From CAZGKW01 sp964526295 (GTDB taxonomy: Bacteria; Planctomycetota; Phycisphaerae; FEN-1346): 64,000 bases of DNA. Numbering within the stretch: position 1 is the first letter of the stretch; each line of letters starts with the position of its first letter. The notes below the pieces were generated by a model. It was not told the origin of the DNA, did no database searches, and was given only the letters and a program-made list of their open reading frames with translations. The DNA lies in NCBI GenBank assembly GCA_964526295.1, contig CAZGKW010000015.1, positions 27,475-91,474 on the forward strand, written 5' to 3'. Position numbers and translations under genes: made by a program. Shown one piece after another: positions 24,606 to 32,809 of this stretch.

Positions 24606-25715
24606 ATGGCACGCAGGAAGCAGACGTTGCTGCCGATCGGCATCCATCTGAACCTGGACTACGTCCAGTTGGCTCAGTTGGAGCAGAAGGACACATCGCT
24701 ACAATTGGTCTCCTCGGCCGGTCAGGCGTTCCGGTCGGCAGCCGAGGAACTGGGCTCCGACGGGTCGGCGCCGGACCCGAACGCCGTGGCGTCGCTGCTC
24801 GATCGCCGCTTCTCCCAGGCCCGCAGCTTCATCCGGCGCAAGGTCTCGTCGAACGGGTTCCGGGGCAAAGACGTCGTGATCAGCCTGCCGGGCGAATACC
24901 TGGTGATCCAGCACGTGCGTCTTGCGCCGGTCCAGCCGGACGAGCTGGCGAACGCCCTGCCCTGGGAGCTCCAGGGCAAGCTGCCGTTCGACCCGCGGGC
25001 GGCGGTGATCCGGCACATCACGGTCGGGGCGGTCTCGGAGAACAACGAGACGAAGCAGGACGTGATCGCCCTGGCCGCACGCCGCGAAGTCGTCGAGAAA
25101 TACGTCACGTCGATCGAGAAGCTCGGCCTGCAGGTGCTGGGAGTGGGCGTGGAGCCGTGTGCGATGTGCCACCCGTACGCCTTCGAGGTCCTCCACAGCC
25201 CCCGCGATCAGGAAGGGCCGGCCAGCCAGATGCTGGTGCTGATGGCCGGCCGCGTCGCGCACGTTGCCATCATGCGGGGCCCCGAGACGATGTTCGTCAA
25301 AGACGTCGAGTGGGGGTCGGAGCACCTGGCCGCGGCCGTCGCCAAGGCCGCCGGCACCAACATCGCCCAGGCCCGCCAGATGCGGGCAAGCTGGAAGGAG
25401 GCCAAGGAGGACGAGCGGGCCGCCGCCGGCCAGGAGGCGATCAAGCAGTACCAGGCGGTCCGTGGGGCGCTGGAGCTGTTCGCCGGCGAGCTTCACTCGT
25501 GCATGCGGTATCACGCCTCGCTGTCTCGCGGGGCCAGCATCAACCGGGTGGTCTTTCTGGGCCCGGAGGCCCGCGACCACGCGTTGGCGAAAGTCTTGGG
25601 CGCCCATCTGGGCGTCCCGTGCGAGGTAGGCGATCCGGGGGCCATCGCGGGGTCCGGCAACGCCGACCCCGAACTGGGGGTCGCCATGGGGCTGAGCCTG
25701 TTCAACGCCCAATAG
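24606..25715 (+). CDS. pilM: type IV pilus assembly protein PilM
   Basis: A 369-residue actin-like ATPase that sits on the inner face of the membrane and binds the N-terminus of PilN to form the alignment complex. The N-terminal IGIHLNLDYVQLAQLE is the phosphate-1-like strand; VVISLPGEYLVIQHVRL, NALPWELQGKLPFDP and a conserved-looking LEVVF-type ending VFLGPEARDHALAKVLG with GVAMGLSL are PilM-like. It opens the pilus operon. An AGAGGAA element precedes the ATG. Confidence 0.85.
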   Translation: MARRKQTLLPIGIHLNLDYVQLAQLEQKDTSLQLVSSAGQAFRSAAEELGSDGSAPDPNAVASLLDRRFSQARSFIRRKVSSNGFRGKDVVISLPGEYLVIQHVRLAPVQPDELANALPWELQGKLPFDPRAAVIRHITVGAVSENNETKQDVIALAARREVVEKYVTSIEKLGLQVLGVGVEPCAMCHPYAFEVLHSPRDQEGPASQMLVLMAGRVAHVAIMRGPETMFVKDVEWGSEHLAAAVAKAAGTNIAQARQMRASWKEAKEDERAAAGQEAIKQYQAVRGALELFAGELHSCMRYHASLSRGASINRVVFLGPEARDHALAKVLGAHLGVPCEVGDPGAIAGSGNADPELGVAMGLSLFNAQ

Positions 25716-25733
25716 GCGGCGAGGACATCCGAC

Positions 25734-26459
25734 ATGAACGTCATCAACTTTCTGCCCAGCGATTACGTCGAACGCCGGAGCCGGCGTCACGCCAACACTC
25801 TGTGCGTGCTGATCGGCGGCGGGTCGCTCCTGCTGATCGCGGCGATGGTGGGCCTGACTCTGCTTCGTGCCGCCGCCGCCACGCAGAAGCGACTGTACAC
25901 GGAGCACAAGTACCAGCAGGCGAGCCAAGAGATCGAGCGGCTCAGGCAGCTGGAGGACCGCAAGGCCGGCCTGCTGCGGAAGGTCGAGCTGAGCTCCGAC
26001 CTGCTGGAGCGGGTGCCCCGGAGCCACCTGCTGGCCCGACTGGCCAACACGCTGCCGGAGCATACGGCGATCCAGACGCTGGCGGTGGCGCTGAAGGACG
26101 TGAAGGTCCGGATGCCGGCACCGCCCGCGGCCCCGGGGGCCGCCGGGTCCGGCCCGAAGTCCGTCCGGGAGGCCCGCCAGCGGATGCGGACCGTCCAGCA
26201 GCTCCAGTTCATCCTATCGGGCTTCGCCGAGACGGACGTCCAGGTGGCCGAGTACATCGGCCGGCTCAACGCCGACCCGCTGTTCGACGAGGTCAACCTG
26301 GAGTTCTCCGAGCAGTTCCCGTACTCGGAAGACGTGGAGCTGAGGCGATTCGAAATCGTGTTCATTCTGTCGGAGAAGGCGGCCAAGGTGCTGGAGACGC
26401 CCGTCGACGTGGGGTCGCCGACGGTGGTCCAGACGACCGACGCACGAGGTGAGCTATGA
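25734..26459 (+). CDS. pilN: PilN-like inner-membrane protein
   Basis: A 241-residue bitopic protein. It starts MNVINFLPSDYVERR, the short cytoplasmic peptide by which PilN inserts into PilM, followed by one transmembrane helix (LIGGGSLLLIAAMVGLTLL), a coiled-coil stretch (KYQQASQEIERLRQLEDRK) and a periplasmic ferredoxin-like domain with an Ala/Pro/Gly-rich insertion near residue 125. The C-terminal RRFEIVFILSE is the last strand. The stop overlaps pilO by four bases. Confidence 0.82.
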   Translation: MNVINFLPSDYVERRSRRHANTLCVLIGGGSLLLIAAMVGLTLLRAAAATQKRLYTEHKYQQASQEIERLRQLEDRKAGLLRKVELSSDLLERVPRSHLLARLANTLPEHTAIQTLAVALKDVKVRMPAPPAAPGAAGSGPKSVREARQRMRTVQQLQFILSGFAETDVQVAEYIGRLNADPLFDEVNLEFSEQFPYSEDVELRRFEIVFILSEKAAKVLETPVDVGSPTVVQTTDARGEL

Positions 26460-26983
26460 GCGGTCCGGTCCGGATTCTTCTGACGATCGTGGGGGCCTTG
26501 GTGATCGGGGCGGCGGCGGTGTTCCTGGTGGTCCAGCCGGCGCGGCTGCGGATCGGCCAGGACCAGCAGGTGACCCGCGACCTCCAGGCCCAGCTTGACA
26601 AGTTCTGGCGGGTCACGCGTCGGATCACCGACCTGGAGGGCGAGATTCGCCGGCTCGAGGAAGCCCTGGCGTTTTTCGAGAGCCGCCTGCCGCAGGAACG
26701 GGAGATCGACGTCGTCCTCCGCGAGGTGTGGCTCATCGCCGACGGCCAGGAACTGCTGTGCCAGAGCGTTCGGACCCACAAGCTCGAGGTGATGCCCCGC
26801 TACAACTCCCAGCCGATCAAGCTTTCGCTCGAGGGCCGCTTCGACGGGTTCTATCAGTTTCTCCTGGGACTGGAGCAGCTTCCCCGGATCACGAAGATCC
26901 GGGAGCTCGAGGTGACGCAGTCCCCGACCGAGGAGGAGACGGTCCACGCCGAAATCCTCCTGGATATCTTTTTTGAGAAATAG
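26456..26983 (+). CDS. pilO: PilO-like inner-membrane protein
   Basis: A 175-residue bitopic protein with a transmembrane helix near the N-terminus (ILLTIVGALVIGAAAVFLVV), a coiled coil (RRITDLEGEIRRLEEALAFFE) and a small alpha/beta domain containing PIKLSLEGRFDGFYQFLLGLEQLPRIT in pieces typical of PilO. It heterodimerises with PilN in the periplasm. The ATGA overlap with pilN supports fixed stoichiometry. Confidence 0.85.
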   Translation: MSGPVRILLTIVGALVIGAAAVFLVVQPARLRIGQDQQVTRDLQAQLDKFWRVTRRITDLEGEIRRLEEALAFFESRLPQEREIDVVLREVWLIADGQELLCQSVRTHKLEVMPRYNSQPIKLSLEGRFDGFYQFLLGLEQLPRITKIRELEVTQSPTEEETVHAEILLDIFFEK

Positions 26984-26985
26984 CC

Positions 26986-27789
26986 ATGCCACCTGACCAA
27001 GCGCAGCCGATCGACGAGTTTCAGATCACCGACGGCCCGGTTGAGCCGGGCGGCCCGGGCGACATGGCCCCCGTCGAGGAGGAGCCGAGCGGCCCGCGCA
27101 GCCGAAAGCGCGGCGGCGGGACCGGGTTCGGCGACACGAAAAAGCTGATCATCCTCGGGGCCCTGCTGGCGTTAGGCGTCGGCGTGGTGGCCTGGCAGTT
27201 CCTGCGGGCCCGGGGCGCGAAGCCCGCCACGGCCACGCCGACGGCGCCGGCGGCGACCATGCCGTCCAGCGTCAACAACACCGAGATTCAGACCGTCCTG
27301 CGACGCCTGGAGCGTCCGAACGCGGGCGAGGAGTTCTCGGTCGCCCGGGTCGAACAGCTCGTCAACGAGTTTGACAGCTACGTGCGTGACCGGCAGGTCC
27401 CGCTGGCCCACCTCAAGGGCGACCCGTTCCAGGTGACGCTCCGCGAAAAGGGCCCATCGCCGGAGGAGATCGCGCGGGCCGAGGCGGAGGCCGCCGCGGC
27501 CGCCGCGGCCGCGGCCGCCGAGATGGAGGCCCAGGAGGCCCGCGAAGCGGCCGAACGCGAGGCGGCCCGGCTGAGGCAGATCCGCGAGACCGCCGGCCGG
27601 CTCTCCCTGGGGTCCATCCTGATCGGCGGCGGCCGGCGGATGGCCGTCATCAACGGCCGCGTCTGCCTCGAAGGAGACGTCGTGGCGGGGTTCACCATCG
27701 AGGAGATCGCCAACAGCCGCGTGACCCTGACCTTCGACGACACGACCGTCAACCTCGACCTGTTTGCCGGCACGGGCAGACCCAGATAA
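26986..27789 (+). CDS. PilP/GspB-like bitopic protein
   Basis: A 267-residue protein with a Pro/Glu-rich cytoplasmic N-terminus, one transmembrane helix (LIILGALLALGVGVVAWQFL), a spacer, an Ala/Glu/Arg coiled-coil segment (about residues 160-205, including ten Ala in a row) and a C-terminal beta domain around LGSILIGGGRRMAVINGR and DVVAGFTIEEI. The last part resembles the beta domain of PilP or of GspB/PulB, which connects the inner-membrane complex to the outer-membrane secretin. Unlike PilP it has a membrane helix rather than a lipoprotein signal. No secretin gene is present nearby. Confidence 0.65.
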   Translation: MPPDQAQPIDEFQITDGPVEPGGPGDMAPVEEEPSGPRSRKRGGGTGFGDTKKLIILGALLALGVGVVAWQFLRARGAKPATATPTAPAATMPSSVNNTEIQTVLRRLERPNAGEEFSVARVEQLVNEFDSYVRDRQVPLAHLKGDPFQVTLREKGPSPEEIARAEAEAAAAAAAAAAEMEAQEAREAAEREAARLRQIRETAGRLSLGSILIGGGRRMAVINGRVCLEGDVVAGFTIEEIANSRVTLTFDDTTVNLDLFAGTGRPR

Positions 27790-27799
27790 GAGGAAAGCC

Positions 27800-29578
27800 A
27801 TGGCTGACGACGACCTGAGGACTCCGGTGGCGGTGGAGGAACGGCCCTCGGACGCCGCTTCGACGGCGGGCCCCTCCCCGGCCAAGAAACGGATGGGCGA
27901 CCTGCTGGTCCAGCGGGGCATCGTCTCGCCCCAGCAGTTGGAAGAGTGTCTGGCCCTCCAGAAGTCGAGCATGGGCGAGCGCCTGGGACAGGTCCTCATC
28001 CGCAAGGGCTACGCCAACGAAGACGAGGTCATGACGTGCCTGGCCGAGGAGTACGGCCTCCAGTTCGTGCACGTGCTCCAGCAGGAGGTGCCGCCCGGCG
28101 TCATGGAGCTCCTTCCGCTTGATTTCTGTCGGGCGAACAAGGTCATCGTCATCGGCACGGACGAGGAGACGGACGCCGTGACGGTGGCGACGGCGGACCC
28201 GGCGAACGTGTTCCTGATCGACGACATCCGGCGGCGGGTGGGCCGGCCCGTCCGCCTGGCCGTCTCGACGGCCGCCGAGATCTCCAAGGCCCTGGAGGAG
28301 GTCCATGCCGGCGCCGAGGACTTCGAGCTGGACGAGCTGGTCGCCGACATGGCCGACGACGCCGTCGAGGTCATCGAGGACAACGACGACGACATCCCCG
28401 ACCTGGCGAAGGTGGCGGGCGAGTCGCCGACCATCCGGCTGGCCAATTACCTCATCTGCAACGCCGTCAAGGAGGGGGCCAGCGACATCCACATTGAGCC
28501 CGGCGAGAAGCAGATGCGGGTCCGGTACCGCATCGACGGGATCCTGTTCGAGGTGATGTCGCCTCCGCAGGCCATGCACGCCGCCCTCGTGTCGCGCCTC
28601 AAGATCATGGCCAACCTGGACATCTCGGAGCGTCGCCTCCCCCAGGACGGCCGCATCCGGGCCATCGTCCGCAACCGCTACGTCGACTTCCGCGTCAACA
28701 CGCTTCCGACAACCCAGGGCGAGAAGACCGTCATCCGGATCCTGGACAACCGGTCGATCCTGATCGGCCTGGAGAAGCTCGGCTTCGAATCCGACCACCT
28801 GGAGGTCTTCAAGGAACAGATCAGTCGTCCCAACGGGATCATCCTGGTCACCGGGCCGACCGGCTCGGGCAAGACGACGACGCTGTACTCGTCGCTGCTG
28901 ACGGTCAACGGCAACGAGATGAACATCTCGACCGTCGAGGACCCGGTGGAGTACTTCCTGGGGTTCGCCAACCAGGTGCACATCAAGGAACGCATCGGGT
29001 TCACGTTCGCCAGCGCCCTGAGGGCCCTGCTCCGCCAGGACCCGGACGTGATCATGGTGGGCGAGATCCGCGACGAGGAGACCGCCCGGATCAGCGTCCA
29101 GGCCGCCCTGACGGGCCACCTGGTCCTGTCGACGCTCCACACCAATGACGCCCCGTCGACCATCACCCGCCTGATCAACATCGGCATCGAGCCGTACCTG
29201 ATCAGCGCGTCGCTGAACTGCGTCATCGCCCAGCGTCTCGTCCGGCGAATCTGCGACAACTGCAAGACCTCCCTCCAGCCGTCCGACGAGATCCGCCAGG
29301 TCCTCGAGCGCAACGAGATCGACGTCGACCGACTCTACAAAGGCGAGGGCTGCGACAAGTGCCGCAACACCGGCTACAGCGGCCGGTGCGGCATCTACGA
29401 GGTGCTCGTCCTGGACGACCCGTTCCGCGACCTGGTGGCCTCCAACCCCAGCGTGACCGACCTGAGGCGGTACTGCCAGGAGCGGGGCATGGTCACGCTT
29501 CGCGACGACGGCATCCGTAAGCTGCGTCAAGGCGTTACGTCGATCGAGGAAGTCCTCCGAGTCACGATCGACCTCTGA
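27800..29578 (+). CDS. type II secretion/pilus assembly ATPase (GspE/PilB)
   Basis: A 592-residue hexameric motor ATPase for pilus extension or pseudopilus growth. The N-terminal MshEN/T2SSE-N domain (about residues 30-95) has GDLLVQRGIVSPQQLEE and GYANEDEVMTCLAEEYG. The core has Walker A GPTGSGKTT, an Asp box (STVEDPVEYF), Walker B PDVIMVGEIRDEETA and the His box STLHTNDAPST. A zinc element of four cysteines (CDNC and CDKC, about residues 485-525) is present, as in GspE/PilB and unlike PilT. The ATG at 27800 follows AGAGGAA; the frame is open 12 codons upstream inside the preceding gene. Confidence 0.93.
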   Translation: MADDDLRTPVAVEERPSDAASTAGPSPAKKRMGDLLVQRGIVSPQQLEECLALQKSSMGERLGQVLIRKGYANEDEVMTCLAEEYGLQFVHVLQQEVPPGVMELLPLDFCRANKVIVIGTDEETDAVTVATADPANVFLIDDIRRRVGRPVRLAVSTAAEISKALEEVHAGAEDFELDELVADMADDAVEVIEDNDDDIPDLAKVAGESPTIRLANYLICNAVKEGASDIHIEPGEKQMRVRYRIDGILFEVMSPPQAMHAALVSRLKIMANLDISERRLPQDGRIRAIVRNRYVDFRVNTLPTTQGEKTVIRILDNRSILIGLEKLGFESDHLEVFKEQISRPNGIILVTGPTGSGKTTTLYSSLLTVNGNEMNISTVEDPVEYFLGFANQVHIKERIGFTFASALRALLRQDPDVIMVGEIRDEETARISVQAALTGHLVLSTLHTNDAPSTITRLINIGIEPYLISASLNCVIAQRLVRRICDNCKTSLQPSDEIRQVLERNEIDVDRLYKGEGCDKCRNTGYSGRCGIYEVLVLDDPFRDLVASNPSVTDLRRYCQERGMVTLRDDGIRKLRQGVTSIEEVLRVTIDL

Positions 29579-29614
29579 CCGGGACGTCGGCGGTCCAAGG
29601 TGAAGGAGTCCACC

Positions 29615-30676
29615 GTGAGCCGGATCCTGTCGCTCCTGGAGAAGACGATCCAGCATGGGGCGAGCGACCTCCACGTGCTGTCGGGTCATCCGCCCCTGAT
29701 TCGCGTCCACACGATCCTCGGGCCGGTCGAAGGCGAAGACGTCCTGACGGACGAAGAGACCCACGCCTTTGTTCAGGAGCTCCTGAACGAGAAGCAGTAC
29801 GCCCGGCTCATCGAGCGGCGGGACGTCGACTTCTCGGCCTACCTGCCCCAGGGGCCCCGGTTCCGGGTCAACGCCCACTTTCAGCGGAACTCCGTCGCCC
29901 TGGCCTTCCGAGCGATCCCGGAGAAGGTGCCGGCCCTGTCCTCGCTCAACCTGCCGCCCGTCGTCGAGGATTTCGCGAACATCCCCACCGGCCTGGTGCT
30001 GGTGACCGGCGAGACCGGCAGCGGCAAGTCGACCACCCTGGCCTCCATGATCGACCACATGAACGACCAGTATCCGTACCACGTGATCACGCTCGAAGAC
30101 CCCATCGAGTACAGCCTCCACTCCCACAAGTGCGTCATCGAGCAGCGGGAGGTGGGCATCGACGTGGAGAACTTCCCGTCGGGCCTGCGGCACGCCCTTC
30201 GGCAGGACCCCGACGTCATCCTGATCGGCGAGATGCGAGACCTGGAGACCATCTCGACGGCCCTGACGGCCGCCGAGACCGGGCACGTCGTCCTCTCGAC
30301 CCTCCACACCAACGACGCGGCCAGCACGGTCGAGCGAATCGTGGACATCTTCCCGGCGGCCCAGCAGGTCCAGATCCGCTCGATGCTGGCCAACACGCTC
30401 CGCGGCGTGGTGTGCCAGCGGCTGTTCCCCCGGGTCGACCAGCCGGGCATGATCCCGGCGTGCGAGATCCTGGTCTCCACCCCCGCCGTCCGCAACTGCA
30501 TCCGGGAGAACCGCGTCTACGAGATCCCCCAGATCATCGAGACGAACCGGGCCATCGGCATGCAGCTCTTCGACGAGTCGCTGAAGCGGCTCTACTTCAG
30601 CGGCTGCATCAGCCGCGACGATGCCCTGGGCAACGCCCGCAACCCCGACCAGCTCGAACGGGCCCTCAGTGCCTGA
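29615..30676 (+). CDS. pilT: pilus retraction ATPase PilT
   Basis: A 353-residue ATPase that depolymerises pili. GASDLHVLSGHPPLIR near the N-terminus, Walker A GETGSGKST, the Asp box ITLEDPIEY, Walker B DVILIGEMRDLETI, the His box STLHTNDAAST and the AIRNLIR-type C-terminal region replaced by TPAVRNCIREN are in order. It lacks the four-cysteine zinc element and the N-terminal domain of PilB, as expected. I chose the GTG at 29615 because AAGGAG lies six bases upstream; an earlier GTG at 29600 is in frame and would add five residues. Presence of PilT argues for a retractable pilus rather than pure type II secretion. Confidence 0.92.
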   Translation: MSRILSLLEKTIQHGASDLHVLSGHPPLIRVHTILGPVEGEDVLTDEETHAFVQELLNEKQYARLIERRDVDFSAYLPQGPRFRVNAHFQRNSVALAFRAIPEKVPALSSLNLPPVVEDFANIPTGLVLVTGETGSGKSTTLASMIDHMNDQYPYHVITLEDPIEYSLHSHKCVIEQREVGIDVENFPSGLRHALRQDPDVILIGEMRDLETISTALTAAETGHVVLSTLHTNDAASTVERIVDIFPAAQQVQIRSMLANTLRGVVCQRLFPRVDQPGMIPACEILVSTPAVRNCIRENRVYEIPQIIETNRAIGMQLFDESLKRLYFSGCISRDDALGNARNPDQLERALSA

Positions 30677-30686
30677 CAGGTGTCCT

Positions 30687-31916
30687 ATGCCTACTTTTCA
30701 GTATCAGCTCAAACGTCCCGGCGGCCAGGTCGTCAGCGGCACCCTCCGGGCCGAGACGCTCGTCGCCGCGACCCAGCAGGTTCGCGGGATGGGCGGCGTC
30801 ATCCTCGACGTGTTCCGCGTCGGCGACGAGGAGGCCCGGGGCCAGGCCTCGGGACGGGGCCTCAACCTCCGGTTCGGCCAGCGCGTCGGCTCCAAGGACA
30901 TCCTCTCGTTCACCAACCAGCTCGCCGTCATGGCCAAGGCCGGCATCGGCCTGACGAGCGCCCTGGAGGGCATCGGCGACCAGACCACGAACCCCAAGAT
31001 GCAGGCGGTCGTCAACACGCTCAAACGCGACGTCGAGGCCGGCCGCCAGTTCTCCGAGAGCCTCCAGCGCTTTCCGAAGGTCTTCTCCCTCCTGTACGTC
31101 AACATGGTAAAGGCCAGCGAGCTGTCGGGCTCCTTCGCCCACATGCTGGAGCGGATCTCCACGTACCTGGCGCAGCAGGTCGAGACGCGGCGGCAGGTCG
31201 TCGGGGCGATGATCTACCCCATCATCATCGTCTGCATGGCCGTCCTGACGACCATCTTCATGCTGACGTTCGTCCTGCCCAGGTTCATGGTGCTGTTCCA
31301 GGGCAAGGAGCACATTCTGCCGCTGCCGACCAAGATGCTCATGGCCATGAGCGCTTCACTGTGCAACTGGTGGTTCCTGTACCTGATCGGGGGTGCAGGC
31401 GTAGGTGTCGGGGGCTACTTTCTCGTCCGGACCGACGGGGGGCGGACGTGGTGGGACGGCATGAAGCTGAAGCTGCCCCTCCTGTCTAGCCTCTGCCACG
31501 CCCTCTACCTGTCGCGGTCGCTGCGAACGATGGGCGAGCTGGTCAGCGCCGGCGTGCCGATGCTCGACACCATCGCCATCACGGCCGACGTCTCCGGCAA
31601 CATCCACTACAAGCGGGTGTGGAACCGGGTCCACGGGGCCGTCCGGAAGGGCCAGCGGATCGCCCCCACCCTGGCGCAGAGCCAACTGATCCCGAACAGC
31701 GTGGCCCAGATGATCGCCGCCGGCGAAGAGACCGGCTCGCTCTCGGAGATCCTCAACGACGTCAGCGAGTTCTACGAGAAGGCCCTCAAAAGCACCATCA
31801 AGTCCGTGACGGCGGCCATCGAGCCCCTCATGATCATCGTCATGGGTGGTATCGTGGCGTTCATCGCGGCGTCGATCCTGCTCCCGATCTTCAAGATGTC
31901 GCAGCTCGTCAAGTGA
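30687..31916 (+). CDS. pilC: inner-membrane platform protein PilC/GspF
   Basis: A 409-residue polytopic platform protein on which the ATPases act. The N-terminus PTFQYQLKRPGGQVVSGTL is typical. Two repeated cytoplasmic helical domains carry FTNQLAVMAKAGIGLTSAL (about residues 70-90) and the related LSRSLRTMGELVSAGVPML; three hydrophobic segments are visible (MIYPIIIVCMAVLTTIFMLTF, WWFLYLIGGAGVGVGGYFLV, LMIIVMGGIVAFIAASILLP). The start ATG at 30687 was chosen because the domain begins there. It closes the machine operon; a hairpin follows 65 bases later. Confidence 0.93.
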   Translation: MPTFQYQLKRPGGQVVSGTLRAETLVAATQQVRGMGGVILDVFRVGDEEARGQASGRGLNLRFGQRVGSKDILSFTNQLAVMAKAGIGLTSALEGIGDQTTNPKMQAVVNTLKRDVEAGRQFSESLQRFPKVFSLLYVNMVKASELSGSFAHMLERISTYLAQQVETRRQVVGAMIYPIIIVCMAVLTTIFMLTFVLPRFMVLFQGKEHILPLPTKMLMAMSASLCNWWFLYLIGGAGVGVGGYFLVRTDGGRTWWDGMKLKLPLLSSLCHALYLSRSLRTMGELVSAGVPMLDTIAITADVSGNIHYKRVWNRVHGAVRKGQRIAPTLAQSQLIPNSVAQMIAAGEETGSLSEILNDVSEFYEKALKSTIKSVTAAIEPLMIIVMGGIVAFIAASILLPIFKMSQLVK

Positions 31917-31980
31917 TCCGTGCCCGACCTGCCCGGCCCTGCCCGGCCACGACGCCGGGGAGGCATGCGGCGGCAAGCGA

Positions 31981-32008
31981 GAGGGCGGCCCCGAGGGGTG
32001 CCGCCCTC
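31981..32008 (+). terminator. GC-rich hairpin after pilC
   Basis: A perfect 9-bp stem (GAGGGCGGC at 31981-31989 with GCCGCCCTC at 32000-32008) and a 10-base loop, 65 bases after the pilC stop. There is no T-run after it, so it would be a stabilising or factor-dependent terminator rather than a classical intrinsic one. Confidence 0.5.
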
Positions 32009-32204
32009 CTGTATGCGCGAAGATGGGGTGTCTGGGGAAAATCGAGGGGTTTTGCGAGGCGCCTCCGGCCGAACCGACCGAATCGGGGGCGGAAGCCGGA
32101 ACGACTCGCCGCGAACGAATGGCCCTAAACCCCGCTACGACAAGCATTTACGTCCTGTTTGCCGGCGCCAGCTGGAACCGTCATCCCCTCGTGTGAAACG
32201 CCGT

Positions 32205-32232
32205 TTGACCGGTCTCCTGCCGCGCATAGGCT
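32205..32232 (+). promoter_or_regulatory. possible promoter of the pseudopilin genes
   Basis: TTGACC at 32205-32210, 16-base spacer, TAGGCT at 32227-32232, about 50 bases before the first pseudopilin. The -10 is weak. The rest of the gap 31917-32280 holds only the hairpin described above. Confidence 0.4.
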
Positions 32233-32280
32233 TTCCTTTGGCGAAGGTCCTCAAGTGAGCCGCAGTCAGATAGGACGACC

Positions 32281-32757
32281 ATGAGCACGAAGCCCGCGAA
32301 TCCATCGGCCCGCCGCGGCGGTCGACGCCGCCGGGGGTTCACCCTGGCCGAGGTCCTCATCTCCTCGGCCATCCTCTCGCTCGTCTTCGTGGCCCTGCTG
32401 GCAGCGTTCGGCCACGGGTCGCTGGTCGTGCAGCGCGGCGAGGAGGTGACCGTGGCCACGTTTCTGGCCGAAGAGGTCCGCGACATGGCCATCCAGATGG
32501 ACTTCTCCGATATCTTCCTGCTCCACCAGGAGACCTTCGATCCGGCCATCCTGAGCACCGGCGAGAGCCAGAGCCGCACCGAGTACGCCCAATCGGTCGT
32601 CGTGATGCCCCTGGATAGCGCGACGCTCGCACTGACCAGCCCGATGACGGCCGACGCCGCCCTGCTCGCCGTGACGGTGACCTGCCGGGGGGAGCCGGTC
32701 GTGACGCAGTTCTTCCACGTGTTCGACCTGTCGGGCGTCCAGTACGTGGAGGAATGA
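32281..32757 (+). CDS. minor type IV pseudopilin
   Basis: A 158-residue prepilin-like protein. After a basic leader (ARRGGRRRRG) comes the prepilin cleavage and methylation motif GFTLAEVLISSAILS, with Glu at position 5 of the mature protein, and a hydrophobic helix that inserts in the membrane before assembly. The globular part has no recognisable family; it resembles PilV/GspI-type minor pseudopilins in size. It is first of five genes reading in the same direction and probably forms with them the tip or shaft of the fibre. Confidence 0.82.
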   Translation: MSTKPANPSARRGGRRRRGFTLAEVLISSAILSLVFVALLAAFGHGSLVVQRGEEVTVATFLAEEVRDMAIQMDFSDIFLLHQETFDPAILSTGESQSRTEYAQSVVVMPLDSATLALTSPMTADAALLAVTVTCRGEPVVTQFFHVFDLSGVQYVEE

Positions 32758-32809
32758 CCTAACCGTTGCCGCGGGCCCGTCTCCGGTCCGGGGCCGAGGG
32801 GTGCAAGCC

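Noticed and set aside
31917..32280. Possible tRNA or small gene between pilC and the pseudopilins
   Set aside because: No cloverleaf or T-loop sequence is visible, and open frames there lack a start signal.
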